DNA from: Nitrospira sp.
GTDB lineage: Bacteria; Nitrospirota; Thermodesulfovibrionia; Thermodesulfovibrionales; Dissulfurispiraceae
Assembly: GCA_002634385.1 (NCBI GenBank)
Contig: NSJL01000026.1
Location: 1-51,367, forward strand
Reading direction: 5' to 3'
Length of the DNA stretch: 51,367 nt
Positions 27,058-34,181 of the stretch are shown piece by piece; position 1 is the first letter of the stretch, and each line of letters begins with the position of its first letter. The translations under genes and the position numbers were made by a program. Under the pieces are notes generated by a model. That model did not search any database, was not told the origin of the DNA, and saw only the letters and a program-made list of their open reading frames with translations.

Positions 27058-27737
27058 AGGGTACTGATCCTCACTACGGAATTCCTGTTTCCAAAACCGT
27101 CATCCCGGTAGACGTCTGCACGGGGGTCAGGGACCCATGTCTTCCCGTCCACCACAAACATATACTGGTACGTTCCGGGGGGCAAGGGGATTTCGATGGT
27201 CCATAGACCGTTCGGCTCTCTCTTCATTGTCCCCTGCTCTTCGCTCCAGCGGTTGAAATCCCCTGCGATGGAGACTGTCTCGGCATGGGGAGCATGAAAA
27301 GTGAAGGTAACAGCAGAGGCGGATGAGGGAACAGGCGACGGGGAGAAAGAGGAGCGTTTTTCCTGGAAGAGGAGTGTAAAGCCCCCGGAAAGCACAAGGA
27401 GAAGGGAGAGGGCGACCGCCGCAGAAGCCACATTCCACCGTATGGTCCTCTGCCTGAAGAGGAAGTCGAAAAAAGCTGTTCTCCTCTTCGGTTTTGTTTC
27501 CTGTTTTGCCTGAACAGGTTCTATCTGAACAGGAAGTTTTTTCATCACTTCAGCGGTAAAGGACTCAGGAACAGGCTCTCTCCCGCACTCTCCGATAAGG
27601 GAGACCGTCTTCTGAAGGAGAGCAAGCTCTTCCTGCAACCGGAGATCGGAGGCCAGGGCGGTGTCTATCTTCCCTTTCTCTTCGGGAGAGATTTCTCCGT
27701 CGAGCATTTTATGGATGAGGTCTTTTGTCCCGCTCAT
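27054..27737 (-). CDS. Anti-sigma-like membrane protein with C-terminal CBM48-type domain
   Basis: Located directly after the sigma-factor gene with an ATGA overlap. The 227-residue protein has an anti-sigma-like N-terminus (KDLIHKMLDGEISPEEKGKIDTALASDLRLQEELALL), without the HxxxCxxC zinc motif, a single membrane helix (about 102-125), and an extracytoplasmic glycogen-binding/early-set domain (FHAPHAETVSIAGDFNRWSEE..GLWTIEIPLPPGTYQYMFVVDGKTWVPDP). That domain type in AMPK and branching enzymes binds alpha-glucans. Inference: it holds the sigma factor at the membrane and responds to a saccharide or envelope state. Confidence 0.85.
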   Translation of the reverse strand: MSGTKDLIHKMLDGEISPEEKGKIDTALASDLRLQEELALLQKTVSLIGECGREPVPESFTAEVMKKLPVQIEPVQAKQETKPKRRTAFFDFLFRQRTIRWNVASAAVALSLLLVLSGGFTLLFQEKRSSFSPSPVPSSASAVTFTFHAPHAETVSIAGDFNRWSEEQGTMKREPNGLWTIEIPLPPGTYQYMFVVDGKTWVPDPRADVYRDDGFGNRNSVVRISTL

Positions 27738-28306
27738 GAGAGCACCCCCGTTTTCTGCAGAATATCTTTCATCTTTTCCCTGGCCCTGTATGTCCGGACC
27801 TTGAGAACGCCGGCAGGGACCTGGAGGATCTTTTCCATTTCCCGGTAGTCCAGCCCCTCCATGTGCTTCAGAATGATGACCTCCCGGTATTCCAGGGGCA
27901 GGGCATCCAGCGCTGCCTTAATGTGCTGCCTGCATTGCTTCCTATAGAGCTCGGATTCGGGGGAGGATACAAGGCAGATCTCGGGTTCTGCCACTTCATC
28001 GATCGGCACCTGCATCCTTTTATTGCTCTTCAGGAAGTCCCTGCACTTGTTCATGACAATGCTGCAAAGCCATGTGGAAAACTTCGATCCGTTCCTGAAG
28101 TCCCTCAGAGAGAGGTACGCGGAGATGAAGCTGTCCTGCGCCACATCGCGGGCCGTTTCCTCATCACCGACCATTTTATGTGCTATATTGTACACCATCA
28201 TCTGGTACTTCTCCACGAGGGAAGCGAATGCCTCCGTATTACCGTCCAGGCACCGTTCAATCAGCCGGAAATCGTCCGGAACCATCATTCCATCTTTCTT
28301 ATTCAT
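27734..28306 (-). CDS. ECF-type RNA polymerase sigma factor
   Basis: A 190-residue sigma-70 family protein with region 2 (FASLVEKYQMMVYNIAHKMVGDEETARDVAQDSFISAYLSLRDFRNGSKFSTWLCSIVMNKCRDFLK) and region 4 (ALDALPLEYREVIILKHMEGLDYREMEKILQVPAGVLKVRTYRAREKMKDIL). No region 1 or 3, so extracytoplasmic-function class. It is stop/start coupled to the anti-sigma-like gene and starts 39 bases after the CBM48 lipoprotein gene. Likely regulates this cluster itself. Confidence 0.93.
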   Translation of the reverse strand: MNKKDGMMVPDDFRLIERCLDGNTEAFASLVEKYQMMVYNIAHKMVGDEETARDVAQDSFISAYLSLRDFRNGSKFSTWLCSIVMNKCRDFLKSNKRMQVPIDEVAEPEICLVSSPESELYRKQCRQHIKAALDALPLEYREVIILKHMEGLDYREMEKILQVPAGVLKVRTYRAREKMKDILQKTGVLS

Positions 28307-28344
28307 ATGACGAAAATAAAAGGAAAAAAGTTACACATCCTCGT

Positions 28345-28719
28345 TCATCTTTTTACGATCACCACGGAATTCTTGTCCCCCAGGCCGTCATCCGCCGAAG
28401 GGGCGTGGGGATCTCGCACCCACTGCTTTTCATCGACAACAAAAAGATATTCATGGCGGCCGTCTTCAAGGGGGAGAAGAACGCTCCAGGTACCATTGCT
28501 GTCCGGACCGGAAAGGGGATTTCTCTCGGGGTCCCACTGATTGAAGCTCCCCGCCACCGTCACTTTTTTTGCGGAAGTCGCTGACAGGGAAAATACCACC
28601 CCCTGCTCCACGATTTTCGGTCCGGCGGGAAGGGTACTGCAGCCGGGGAGAAGAACGAGAAGCAAGAATAAAATAAAACCCCCTGGACGGATAGGGACAG
28701 ACGAGCCCTGCTCTTCCAT
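28345..28719 (-). CDS. Lipoprotein with CBM48-type domain
   Basis: A 124-residue protein with hydrophobic N-terminal segment and lipobox LLPGC (Cys about 27), then one glycogen-binding/early-set domain (KKVTVAGSFNQWDPERNPL..GTWSVLLPLEDGRHEYLFVVDEKQWVRDPHAP) ending DKNSVVIVKR. It is clearly paralogous to the C-terminal domain of the anti-sigma-like protein two genes downstream (shared YxFVVD-K-WVxDP and NSVV). The pairing of a lipid-anchored and an anti-sigma-borne copy suggests they share a ligand or partner. Confidence 0.82.
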   Translation of the reverse strand: MEEQGSSVPIRPGGFILFLLLVLLPGCSTLPAGPKIVEQGVVFSLSATSAKKVTVAGSFNQWDPERNPLSGPDSNGTWSVLLPLEDGRHEYLFVVDEKQWVRDPHAPSADDGLGDKNSVVIVKR

Positions 28720-29083
28720 AGCTTACTATAGGAGAGAGATATGAAGAAAATATGAAGAAAAGATATCGAGGGGAACGGATGGTCCCGTCCCCCTCCCTCT
28801 CTTACATCATGCTGCAGCTTTCCCTTATTTCGAGTCGACCGGGCGGTCGGCTTCCCGTCATCATCCTGCCCCGCGATGCTGCCATCATGCCCGCTACGCC
28901 GTTCTGCCACTAACCGCCCATAACGCTTTATGACGGGCCAAAAGGGGAAAAGTTACCTGCTTTTTTCATCCGGAACGATAATCTTTCCCCAGGTAACCTT
29001 TTTGCGACCGAGTCGTCCTATGTACAAATAAAATTTTTCCTGTGCTGTCCCGACAGGCAGGCATCGAAAAGCAAGGAGGAGTC
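28720..29083. other. Divergent intergenic region with inverted repeat
   Basis: No coding frame is convincing. GTTACCTG (28952-28959) and CAGGTAAC (28990-28997) are perfect complements separated by 30 bases and flanked by short A/T runs, which could be a weak bidirectional terminator or an operator between the sigma-factor cluster and the lipoprotein gene at 29084. Confidence 0.4.
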
Positions 29084-29932
29084 ATGAAGACAAAGAGGTG
29101 GAGAGGGATGCCTGCACTTTTTTCTGCGCTGGCTGCAATCGTTTTCCTTGTTTCCTGTGGAGGAGGGGGAGGGAGTTCCTCCGGTTCCGTATCGTCGGAT
29201 ACTGTCGTAAGCGGAGTCGTATCGAAGGGGCCGGTGAGCGGGGCCACGGTAAACGGATACGCCATTGAAGACGGGGCAAAGGGCAGGCAACTGGGAACGG
29301 CGACAACCGGGCAGGACGGGTCCTTCAGTATGAATGTGGGGAGTTACTCCGGGGCGATGCTTCTGGAAGCGAGCGGCGGCTCCTATATGGATGAAGCCAC
29401 AGGGCAGAACATGCCGATGGGGTCGATGCTGTTCAGGGCTGCGGCAGGGAATGTCTCGGGCTCTTCCTCCATGTCCCTTACCCCCCCGACCGGGATGGCG
29501 GTGCAATACATGAACGGGAATTACTCCGGCCAGATGATGAGCACCGCCAACCAGGTCATGGGATCGGTTTTCGGAGTCAGCGACATTATCGGGACGAAAC
29601 CGAAGGAGGTGCAGACCGCATCGAAAGCGGGCCAGGAGAACGAAACCTATTATGGCCTGATGCTTGCGTCCCTGTCGCAGTTTGCATCCACCACGAACAG
29701 CAATGTTTCCTCTATCATGCAGGACTTTCTTTCAGCGATGACGACGAACAATACCCAGATGCTCAATTACTATACGAGCATGATGTCCCAGTCTTTTACC
29801 GACTTTACCACGGGCCCGCGGAATATGACGGGAATGACCTTTTCTTCCGGTATGATGAGCACCTCGGGGATCACCGGCATGATGGGAGGCTCCGGCGGAA
29901 CAGCGGGAAATACAATGGGTGGAGGCATTTAG
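29084..29932 (+). CDS. Gly/Met-rich lipoprotein, paralog 1
   Basis: A 282-residue lipoprotein. Signal with lipobox (LVSCGGGGG), Ser-rich linker, then a beta-sandwich-like segment VVSGVVSKGPVSGATVNGYAIEDGAKG..GTATTGQDGSFSMNVG resembling carboxypeptidase-regulatory-like folds, a helical middle (MSTANQVMGSVFGVSDIIG) and a Met/Gly-rich tail (GMMSTSGITGMMGGSGG). AAGGAGG precedes the ATG. A paralog lies at 36970 with conserved blocks along the whole length. Many Met residues suggest Cu(I) or Ag(I) contact, which is inference from context with copper genes. Confidence 0.82.
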   Translation: MKTKRWRGMPALFSALAAIVFLVSCGGGGGSSSGSVSSDTVVSGVVSKGPVSGATVNGYAIEDGAKGRQLGTATTGQDGSFSMNVGSYSGAMLLEASGGSYMDEATGQNMPMGSMLFRAAAGNVSGSSSMSLTPPTGMAVQYMNGNYSGQMMSTANQVMGSVFGVSDIIGTKPKEVQTASKAGQENETYYGLMLASLSQFASTTNSNVSSIMQDFLSAMTTNNTQMLNYYTSMMSQSFTDFTTGPRNMTGMTFSSGMMSTSGITGMMGGSGGTAGNTMGGGI

Positions 29933-30009
29933 GGAACAAAGGGTGTCCTTATTCGTATGCACGGCTTCCGTGCTGCAGTTTTTCAATTTAGAGAGAGGTT
30001 GGGTGGTGT

Positions 30010-30186
30010 ATGAGAAATCTCTTGCTTGCTCTTGCGATCTTTTTTGTGCTTTTTGCAAGTTATGGGTGTTTTCCCATGATGGGAGGTATGATGACGGGAA
30101 TGGGGAATGACCAGCGGGAGACCTATGAAAAAAAGACGGGAGAAAACAGTGGCTCTACGGGGGGAAGCTCCTCGCATAATCATTGA
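30010..30186 (+). CDS. Small lipoprotein
   Basis: A 58-residue frame: MRNLLLALAIFFVLFASYGC is a lipoprotein signal with lipobox, followed by a Met/Gly-rich start (FPMMGGMMTGMGN) and a polar Ser/Gly/His end (GGSSSHNH). It follows the Gly/Met-rich lipoprotein by 77 bases. Preceding DNA has a perfect hairpin GCACGG-CTT-CCGTGC. A decayed, internally deleted copy lies at 31125-31232. Confidence 0.6.
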   Translation: MRNLLLALAIFFVLFASYGCFPMMGGMMTGMGNDQRETYEKKTGENSGSTGGSSSHNH

Positions 30187-30340
30187 CATCCCTAATTTTT
30201 ATTCAGTAACACACTTTGCTGTTTTCCTGCTTGGAGGGCATCCGCGGCCGGATGCCCTCCAATGTAACTTCACGGCGACGGTTTTCCAGGTCCCGCTTTT
30301 TTCATCCACGCCCCGGCCGGCACAGCAATCCGCGCTTCCG

Positions 30341-30466
30341 GTAAGTGTAGGGCCCGCCTGTTATCCTGCGCATGGGCAGACAGGAACGGATATTGTAAAG
30401 GCAGCCGACGAATTGCTCTATAGTGCAAAGAAATCCGGTAAAAAAGGGTTGTTGCAGCAGATCAAA
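30341..30466 (+). pseudogene. Remnant of a GGDEF domain C-terminus
   Basis: The frame reads VSVGPACYPAHGQTGTDIVKAADELLYSAKKSGKKGLLQQI, the familiar end of a GGDEF domain (SxGxAxYPxxG, AADxALYxAK). The rest of the domain, including the GGDEF signature, is missing, and the upstream bases do not encode it. The frame happens to stay open into the next gene. Remaining bases of 30187-30565 hold nothing else I recognise. Confidence 0.7.
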
Positions 30467-30565
30467 TGTAGAAAGGGATTGCTTCATAATTCCTTCATAC
30501 TTTTCGTTTATTCTCGAGGCGAGAAGACGATGAGAGGCGAACCAAAAGAGAAAGGAGTGAAAAAC

Positions 30566-30943
30566 ATGAAAAAAGGGAAGGCAGTATTGGCAAGTATTGC
30601 AAGCGTATTGGTTGTTGCGGCATTTGTGTCCGTTCCGTCATATGCCACAGACAGGAATGAAAAGTTGGTTCCTTCCGAATCCCAGGAGGTCGATGAATGT
30701 AACACCAGGTTCGTAGCCGCGCCGGCGAAGTACTATATGGATGTATCCGAATCTCAGGAGGTCGATACCAGCGGCCCCAGGTTCATAGCCGCGCCAGCGA
30801 AGTATTACATGGATGTATCTCAATCTCAGGAGGTCGATATCAGCAGCCCCGGGTTTGTAGCCGCGCCAGCGAAGTACTACATGGATGTATCTCAATCTCA
30901 GGAGGTCGATATCACTATATGCGCCAGGACATCGGGCAACTGA
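30566..30943 (+). CDS. Secreted protein with 24-residue tandem repeats
   Basis: A 125-residue protein from ATG 30566, with AAAGGAG eight bases upstream. Signal peptide (to about residue 30, ending VPSYA), then three complete 24-residue repeats (37-108) and a partial fourth. The unit is SxSQEVDxxxPxF(V/I)AAPAKYYMDV, with near identity at DNA level. There are no cysteines in the repeats; each carries Glu, Asp, Lys, Tyr-Tyr-Met. The last residues are ITICARTSGN. I know no family with this repeat. The neighbouring lipoproteins suggest an envelope role. A longer frame reading from 30107 exists only by chance through the GGDEF remnant. Confidence 0.75.
   Translation: MKKGKAVLASIASVLVVAAFVSVPSYATDRNEKLVPSESQEVDECNTRFVAAPAKYYMDVSESQEVDTSGPRFIAAPAKYYMDVSQSQEVDISSPGFVAAPAKYYMDVSQSQEVDITICARTSGN
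30674..30910 (+). repeat. 72-bp tandem repeat, 3.3 copies
   Basis: Units begin at 30674, 30746, 30818 and 30890 (partial) and stay in frame. They share the block CAGGAGGTCGAT and TACATGGATGTA. The block CAGGAGG resembles a ribosome-binding site but is coding here. Confidence 0.9.
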
Positions 30944-31124
30944 TTTGACTGTACCCCGGCCGAAGAGGAACAGATCAACCCGGCAAAAAAGTATAGTGTC
31001 CAAGTTTTTGGTTCGTCTCTCACGCATCGATGGCCGCACCAACATAGCGTCAATTGTCCTCAAGAAAGGATACCGTCCCCCTCGATTTGCCTGGGTTTCG
31101 GAATATCGGGTGCTCTTCTGCACA

Positions 31125-31232
31125 TGCACGGCTTCTGTGCTGCAGTCTTTAGATGAATAGATAAGGTTGGGTGGTGAAGGGGCGGGCGAAAACAGCGGCT
31201 CTTCGGGCGGCAGTTCTTCGCACAGTCATTGA
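31125..31232 (+). pseudogene. Internally deleted copy of the small lipoprotein gene
   Basis: TGCACGGCTTCTGTGCTGCAG, GGTTGGGTGGTG and the 3' end coding GENSGSSGGSSSHSH-stop match 29958-30186, but the segment coding for the start and signal peptide is missing. The result cannot be translated from its own start. Confidence 0.7.
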
Positions 31233-31290
31233 TTGAGGCCCTCGGAATAGCCTGAAATACACAGTATATCTTTAGGTATTTTTAGGGTGA

Positions 31291-31328
31291 GCAGGTAAAC
31301 TGTCTCAAAACTGAGACAGTTTGCCTGC
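31291..31328. promoter_or_regulatory. Long perfect hairpin / inverted repeat
   Basis: GCAGGTAAACTGTCTCA (31291-31307) and TGAGACAGTTTGCCTGC (31312-31328) pair over 17 positions (16 Watson-Crick plus one T-G) around the loop AAAC. No T-run follows on either strand, so it is not a classic terminator. Candidates: operator for a dimeric regulator or an RNA processing site. Confidence 0.6.
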
Positions 31329-31465
31329 ATGCGTTGGCTTTCTCGTGTTGATGCGGACCGTTCTTCTTGAGATGAAAGCTCTTTGTAATGCAAAGGGGTA
31401 CAGAAAGGCCTGGGGGTAACCGGCGTTATCGTTTCTACAAAACAGGCGGATCCGTTGCAAGAAGG

Positions 31466-32068
31466 CTAAGAAATATCGGTCAGCTCGACATCGAGGTCTT
31501 TGCAGACCTCATAGAAGTCGCAGAGCCACTCCCGCATCTGCCTGATCTCTTCTCCCTGTGTTGCGGTAATGTCTGTTGCCAGTTCGAGCAGGTCTTCGTG
31601 GAAGGCCAGCAAAAGAGCATCTGAAGCCATTCTGATAGCGGTACGGTGATGGGTGGACATCTCCAGCATGAAGGCGGTATCGAAATCCGCTCCTTTCAAT
31701 CTTTCCAGTTCGTTTATCATTCTCTCATCGGCATCGTTCATCCTCGGTTCGTAGGTGATTTCATACCAGCTCTGCAGCCACGCCTGCATCTCCTCTATCT
31801 CCTGCGACTGTGTAGAGGAAATAGTCCGGCACAATGTCTTGAGCTCGCTCCGCGCGGCCTGCTGTTCGCATAGCGTCGCCATTTCCACTGCCATTGCATG
31901 ATGATCGATGGTAGCTTCGAGAAACCTGATTTCAAACAGCTCCGGCGACGGATGAGCAATTGCTCTCCCTGTCGTTGCATGGGCTACGGCAAACGCAAAG
32001 ACGAGCGTAAGGGCAATGAGAAACACCGTTTTTTTTGTTATCACTGCTGCATCTCTGTCCATTTCCAT
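31466..32068 (-). CDS. DUF305 family protein
   Basis: A 200-residue exported protein with an N-terminal hydrophobic segment (about 13-33) and two DUF305 half-repeats: FEIRFLEATIDHHAMAVEMATLCEQQA and FDTAFMLEMSTHHRTAIRMASDALL. The HHAMA and HHRTA motifs with surrounding Met and Glu are the conserved features. DUF305 proteins are common beside copper-resistance genes and are thought to bind metal in the periplasm. AGGAGGGG precedes the ATG. It is followed by a multicopper oxidase gene on the same strand, 97 bases upstream in transcription order. Confidence 0.85.
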   Translation of the reverse strand: MEMDRDAAVITKKTVFLIALTLVFAFAVAHATTGRAIAHPSPELFEIRFLEATIDHHAMAVEMATLCEQQAARSELKTLCRTISSTQSQEIEEMQAWLQSWYEITYEPRMNDADERMINELERLKGADFDTAFMLEMSTHHRTAIRMASDALLLAFHEDLLELATDITATQGEEIRQMREWLCDFYEVCKDLDVELTDIS

Positions 32069-32164
32069 TTGTCCCCTCCTTTACCGGCCCCCCCAGGCTG
32101 CTTTATTCTCAAATCGGATGCCCTCCTCTTTCCACCAGACCCGGCGGGTCATGGGGAAAGGCGG

Positions 32165-33595
32165 TTATGCTACCTTCATGACGTTTGCCATACCTCCTGC
32201 ATGGTGGTAGAGGTTATGGCAATGGTGCAACCAGTCGCCGGGATTGTCGGCGACGAACTCGATGGCGCCGCTTCCCATGGAGGGAATGATAAGGGTATCC
32301 TTCCGTATCCGTATGCCTGTGGAGAGGCCGGAACCTGCCACCTCGAAGAAATGTCCATGCAGATGCATGGGATGGGAGGCCATGCTGAGATTCGAATACT
32401 CGAAGCGCACGCTCTCCCCGGGAATGACGGAAAGGGTATCGGTATCGGGGTAGACTTTGCCGTTGATTGTCCAGTAAGGCGACATCACTCCCCCCGAAAG
32501 GGTCATTCGGAAGGCCCTGTCGATGGTGCTTACCGGCATTACATATGTTTCCTCGACACCGTCGAAGAGACGGTACTCGCTCACTCTGAACCGCGAGAGG
32601 GTATCATTATTGAAGCTTGTCGCAGTTATTCCCTGGTAAACGAGGGACCCGAGCTGCCGTCCTCCTGCCGGACTGCCGTCTCTAAGGGTATAGATATACC
32701 ACCTTCCGGGATTATTCGCCGTCAGCTCCGCATCGTACCGTTCGCCCATCCCGACCCGCAGGGCGTCCACCGTGAAGGGGACTACGGGTCTGCCGTCGGT
32801 GTGGGTGACGGTAAGGGAATGTCCCGCGATGCGGAGGGTGTAGAGAGTAGCTGCCGAGGGGTTGATAATTCTGAGTCTGACACGCTCCCCCCTCTTTACG
32901 GTAAAGGGGGGCGATGCTCTGAAAACCTTACCGTTTATCGTATATTCATCATAAAGGGGCTCAAGAAGCGGAGCCTCGGGGTCCTGTTGCCCGCTCCCCA
33001 TCATACCCGTCCCCATACCCGACCGTACCCTTCCCTGTCGTGATGCTTCAGGACCGCCGCCGTCCACCGTTGCCCAGTCATCGAGCAGGAGAGTATATTC
33101 GCGGTCATAGCTCCGCTCCTCCTGCTTCGGTTCTATAATCAGGGCACCGTAAAGTCCCCTGTCGAGCTGGTAGGAGGCGTGGGAATGGTATACATAGGTT
33201 CCGGGCGGTGTCGCCTCGAATTCATAGATGAACGAAGCACCCGTTTGCACCGGATCCTGGGTAACATCGGGCACTCCGTCCATCCTGTTGGGAACGGGCA
33301 GCCCATGCCAGTGGATCGTTGTCCCTTCGGGAAGGTTGTTCCGGAGGGTGACACGCAGGGTATCCCCTTCCTTCACTCTGATTTCAGGCCCCGGCGCCGT
33401 GCCATTGTATGTCCAGGCCATGAATGTTCTTCCTGTCCCGATGTCAACGGGAGTAACCGCGGCGGTGAGGGACACTTCCCGTATCTCTTCCGAAAACACG
33501 TCTTCTACGAGGCGGAAGGGAGAGGCGCTGGAGAGGAGGAACACTCCGCCGATACCTGCATGCTTCAAGAACGATCTTCTTGTCAGCTTTCTCAT
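32165..33595 (-). CDS. Multicopper oxidase (CueO/laccase-like)
   Basis: A periplasmic oxidase, likely for Cu(I) or phenolics. From ATG 33595 (GAGG upstream) the product is 476 residues with a twin-arginine signal MRKLTRRSFLKHAG. All copper-ligand motifs are present: HWHG, HSH (YVYHSHASYQ), HPMHLHGHFF, and HCHNLYHHAGGM, which carries the type 1 Cys, His and axial Met. Three cupredoxin domains are implied by length. A Met/Gly stretch (RSGMGTGMMGSGQQ) between domains 1 and 2 resembles the Met-rich insert of CueO. Start codons further upstream lack a ribosome-binding site and would hide the Tat signal. Confidence 0.94.
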   Translation of the reverse strand: MRKLTRRSFLKHAGIGGVFLLSSASPFRLVEDVFSEEIREVSLTAAVTPVDIGTGRTFMAWTYNGTAPGPEIRVKEGDTLRVTLRNNLPEGTTIHWHGLPVPNRMDGVPDVTQDPVQTGASFIYEFEATPPGTYVYHSHASYQLDRGLYGALIIEPKQEERSYDREYTLLLDDWATVDGGGPEASRQGRVRSGMGTGMMGSGQQDPEAPLLEPLYDEYTINGKVFRASPPFTVKRGERVRLRIINPSAATLYTLRIAGHSLTVTHTDGRPVVPFTVDALRVGMGERYDAELTANNPGRWYIYTLRDGSPAGGRQLGSLVYQGITATSFNNDTLSRFRVSEYRLFDGVEETYVMPVSTIDRAFRMTLSGGVMSPYWTINGKVYPDTDTLSVIPGESVRFEYSNLSMASHPMHLHGHFFEVAGSGLSTGIRIRKDTLIIPSMGSGAIEFVADNPGDWLHHCHNLYHHAGGMANVMKVA

Positions 33596-33714
33596 GGTAT
33601 ACCTCGTGGTGTTCAAAGGGTTTTTGTGATCGCCGCACTTCTTTCCGGCACTTTCGGAAGGGGAACGTGGACGAGAGGAGGGAACGGGGAAAAGGGTACT
33701 CCTTACCAAGGGCT

Positions 33715-33735
33715 ACTTCCTTTATAAAAGGAAGT
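33715..33735. promoter_or_regulatory. Palindrome upstream of multicopper oxidase
   Basis: ACTTCCTTT-ATA-AAAGGAAGT, a perfect 9-bp inverted repeat with 3-base centre, 120 bases ahead of the oxidase start. Size and symmetry suit an operator for a dimeric regulator. Confidence 0.45.
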
Positions 33736-34087
33736 CAAGCTCATGTATCTGATTACGTGGGATACCCTGATCCCCTTCAAGCAGATGCAGACACCTGCTT
33801 GATACAAGTGCCCGTCCCCGGGAGACCTGTGAGCGGCGCTCTTGTGCCGCAACAGCAGGCTGACTCCTTTCTACCTATAAGACGAAAGAGGGGGGAAAAA
33901 GTAACAGCTGAGTTCAGGAAATATCCCTGCGCGACAGGAAAGCGTCGCCCTTTCAGGGAAATAGTGCCTGGTGCTCAACCGTCCGGTAACTTTTTGAGCC
34001 GACCCTCGTCTTACGGATAAGACAGTGCAATATTACTATGAACGAAAGAGGGTTGAGAATTTACTGTATCCGGCATGTCTCTTTTGT

Positions 34088-34117
34088 GAGGTTTTTTTCA
34101 GGGCAACCTCTTTTTTT
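34088..34117 (+). terminator. Intrinsic terminator ahead of HD-GYP gene
   Basis: GAGGTT (34088-34093) pairs with AACCTC (34105-34110), followed at once by seven T (34111-34117). It lies 65 bases before the HD-GYP start, with no plus-strand gene upstream. Confidence 0.6.
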
Positions 34118-34181
34118 GTTCATAATTTCATCACATTTCAGTGATAGAGTGCTTTTACGCTGAGAATGCAGAAGGAGGAAG

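Larger units (their letters stand above)
30944..31465. other. Intergenic region with decayed sequence and long hairpin
   Basis: Contains the lipoprotein remnant (31125-31232) and the hairpin at 31291-31328, listed separately. Around 31000-31110 a short frame reads KFLVRLSRIDGRTNIASIVLKKGY without start signals; I do not call it. Confidence 0.5.
33596..34181. other. Long divergent intergenic/leader region
   Basis: 586 bases between the oxidase and the HD-GYP gene. It holds the palindrome at 33715-33735, a TCAAGCAG/CTGCTTGA pair (about 33777-33805), a GTCTTA-CGGA-TAAGAC hairpin near 34008-34023, a direct repeat ACGAAAGAGGG (near 33884 and 34042), and an intrinsic terminator at 34088-34117. No coding frame is convincing. 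The plus-strand terminator with no upstream plus-strand gene points to a regulated leader RNA. Confidence 0.5.

Noticed and set aside
30107..30565. N-terminal extension of the tandem-repeat protein
   Set aside because: The open frame includes a GGDEF remnant by chance; a signal peptide and ribosome-binding site mark the true start at 30566.
30674..30910. CRISPR-like array
   Set aside because: The 72-bp units are contiguous, in frame and encode a protein; there are no spacers.
33580..34020. 146-codon plus-strand frame upstream of the HD-GYP gene
   Set aside because: No start signal or domain, overlaps the oxidase start region and palindrome.
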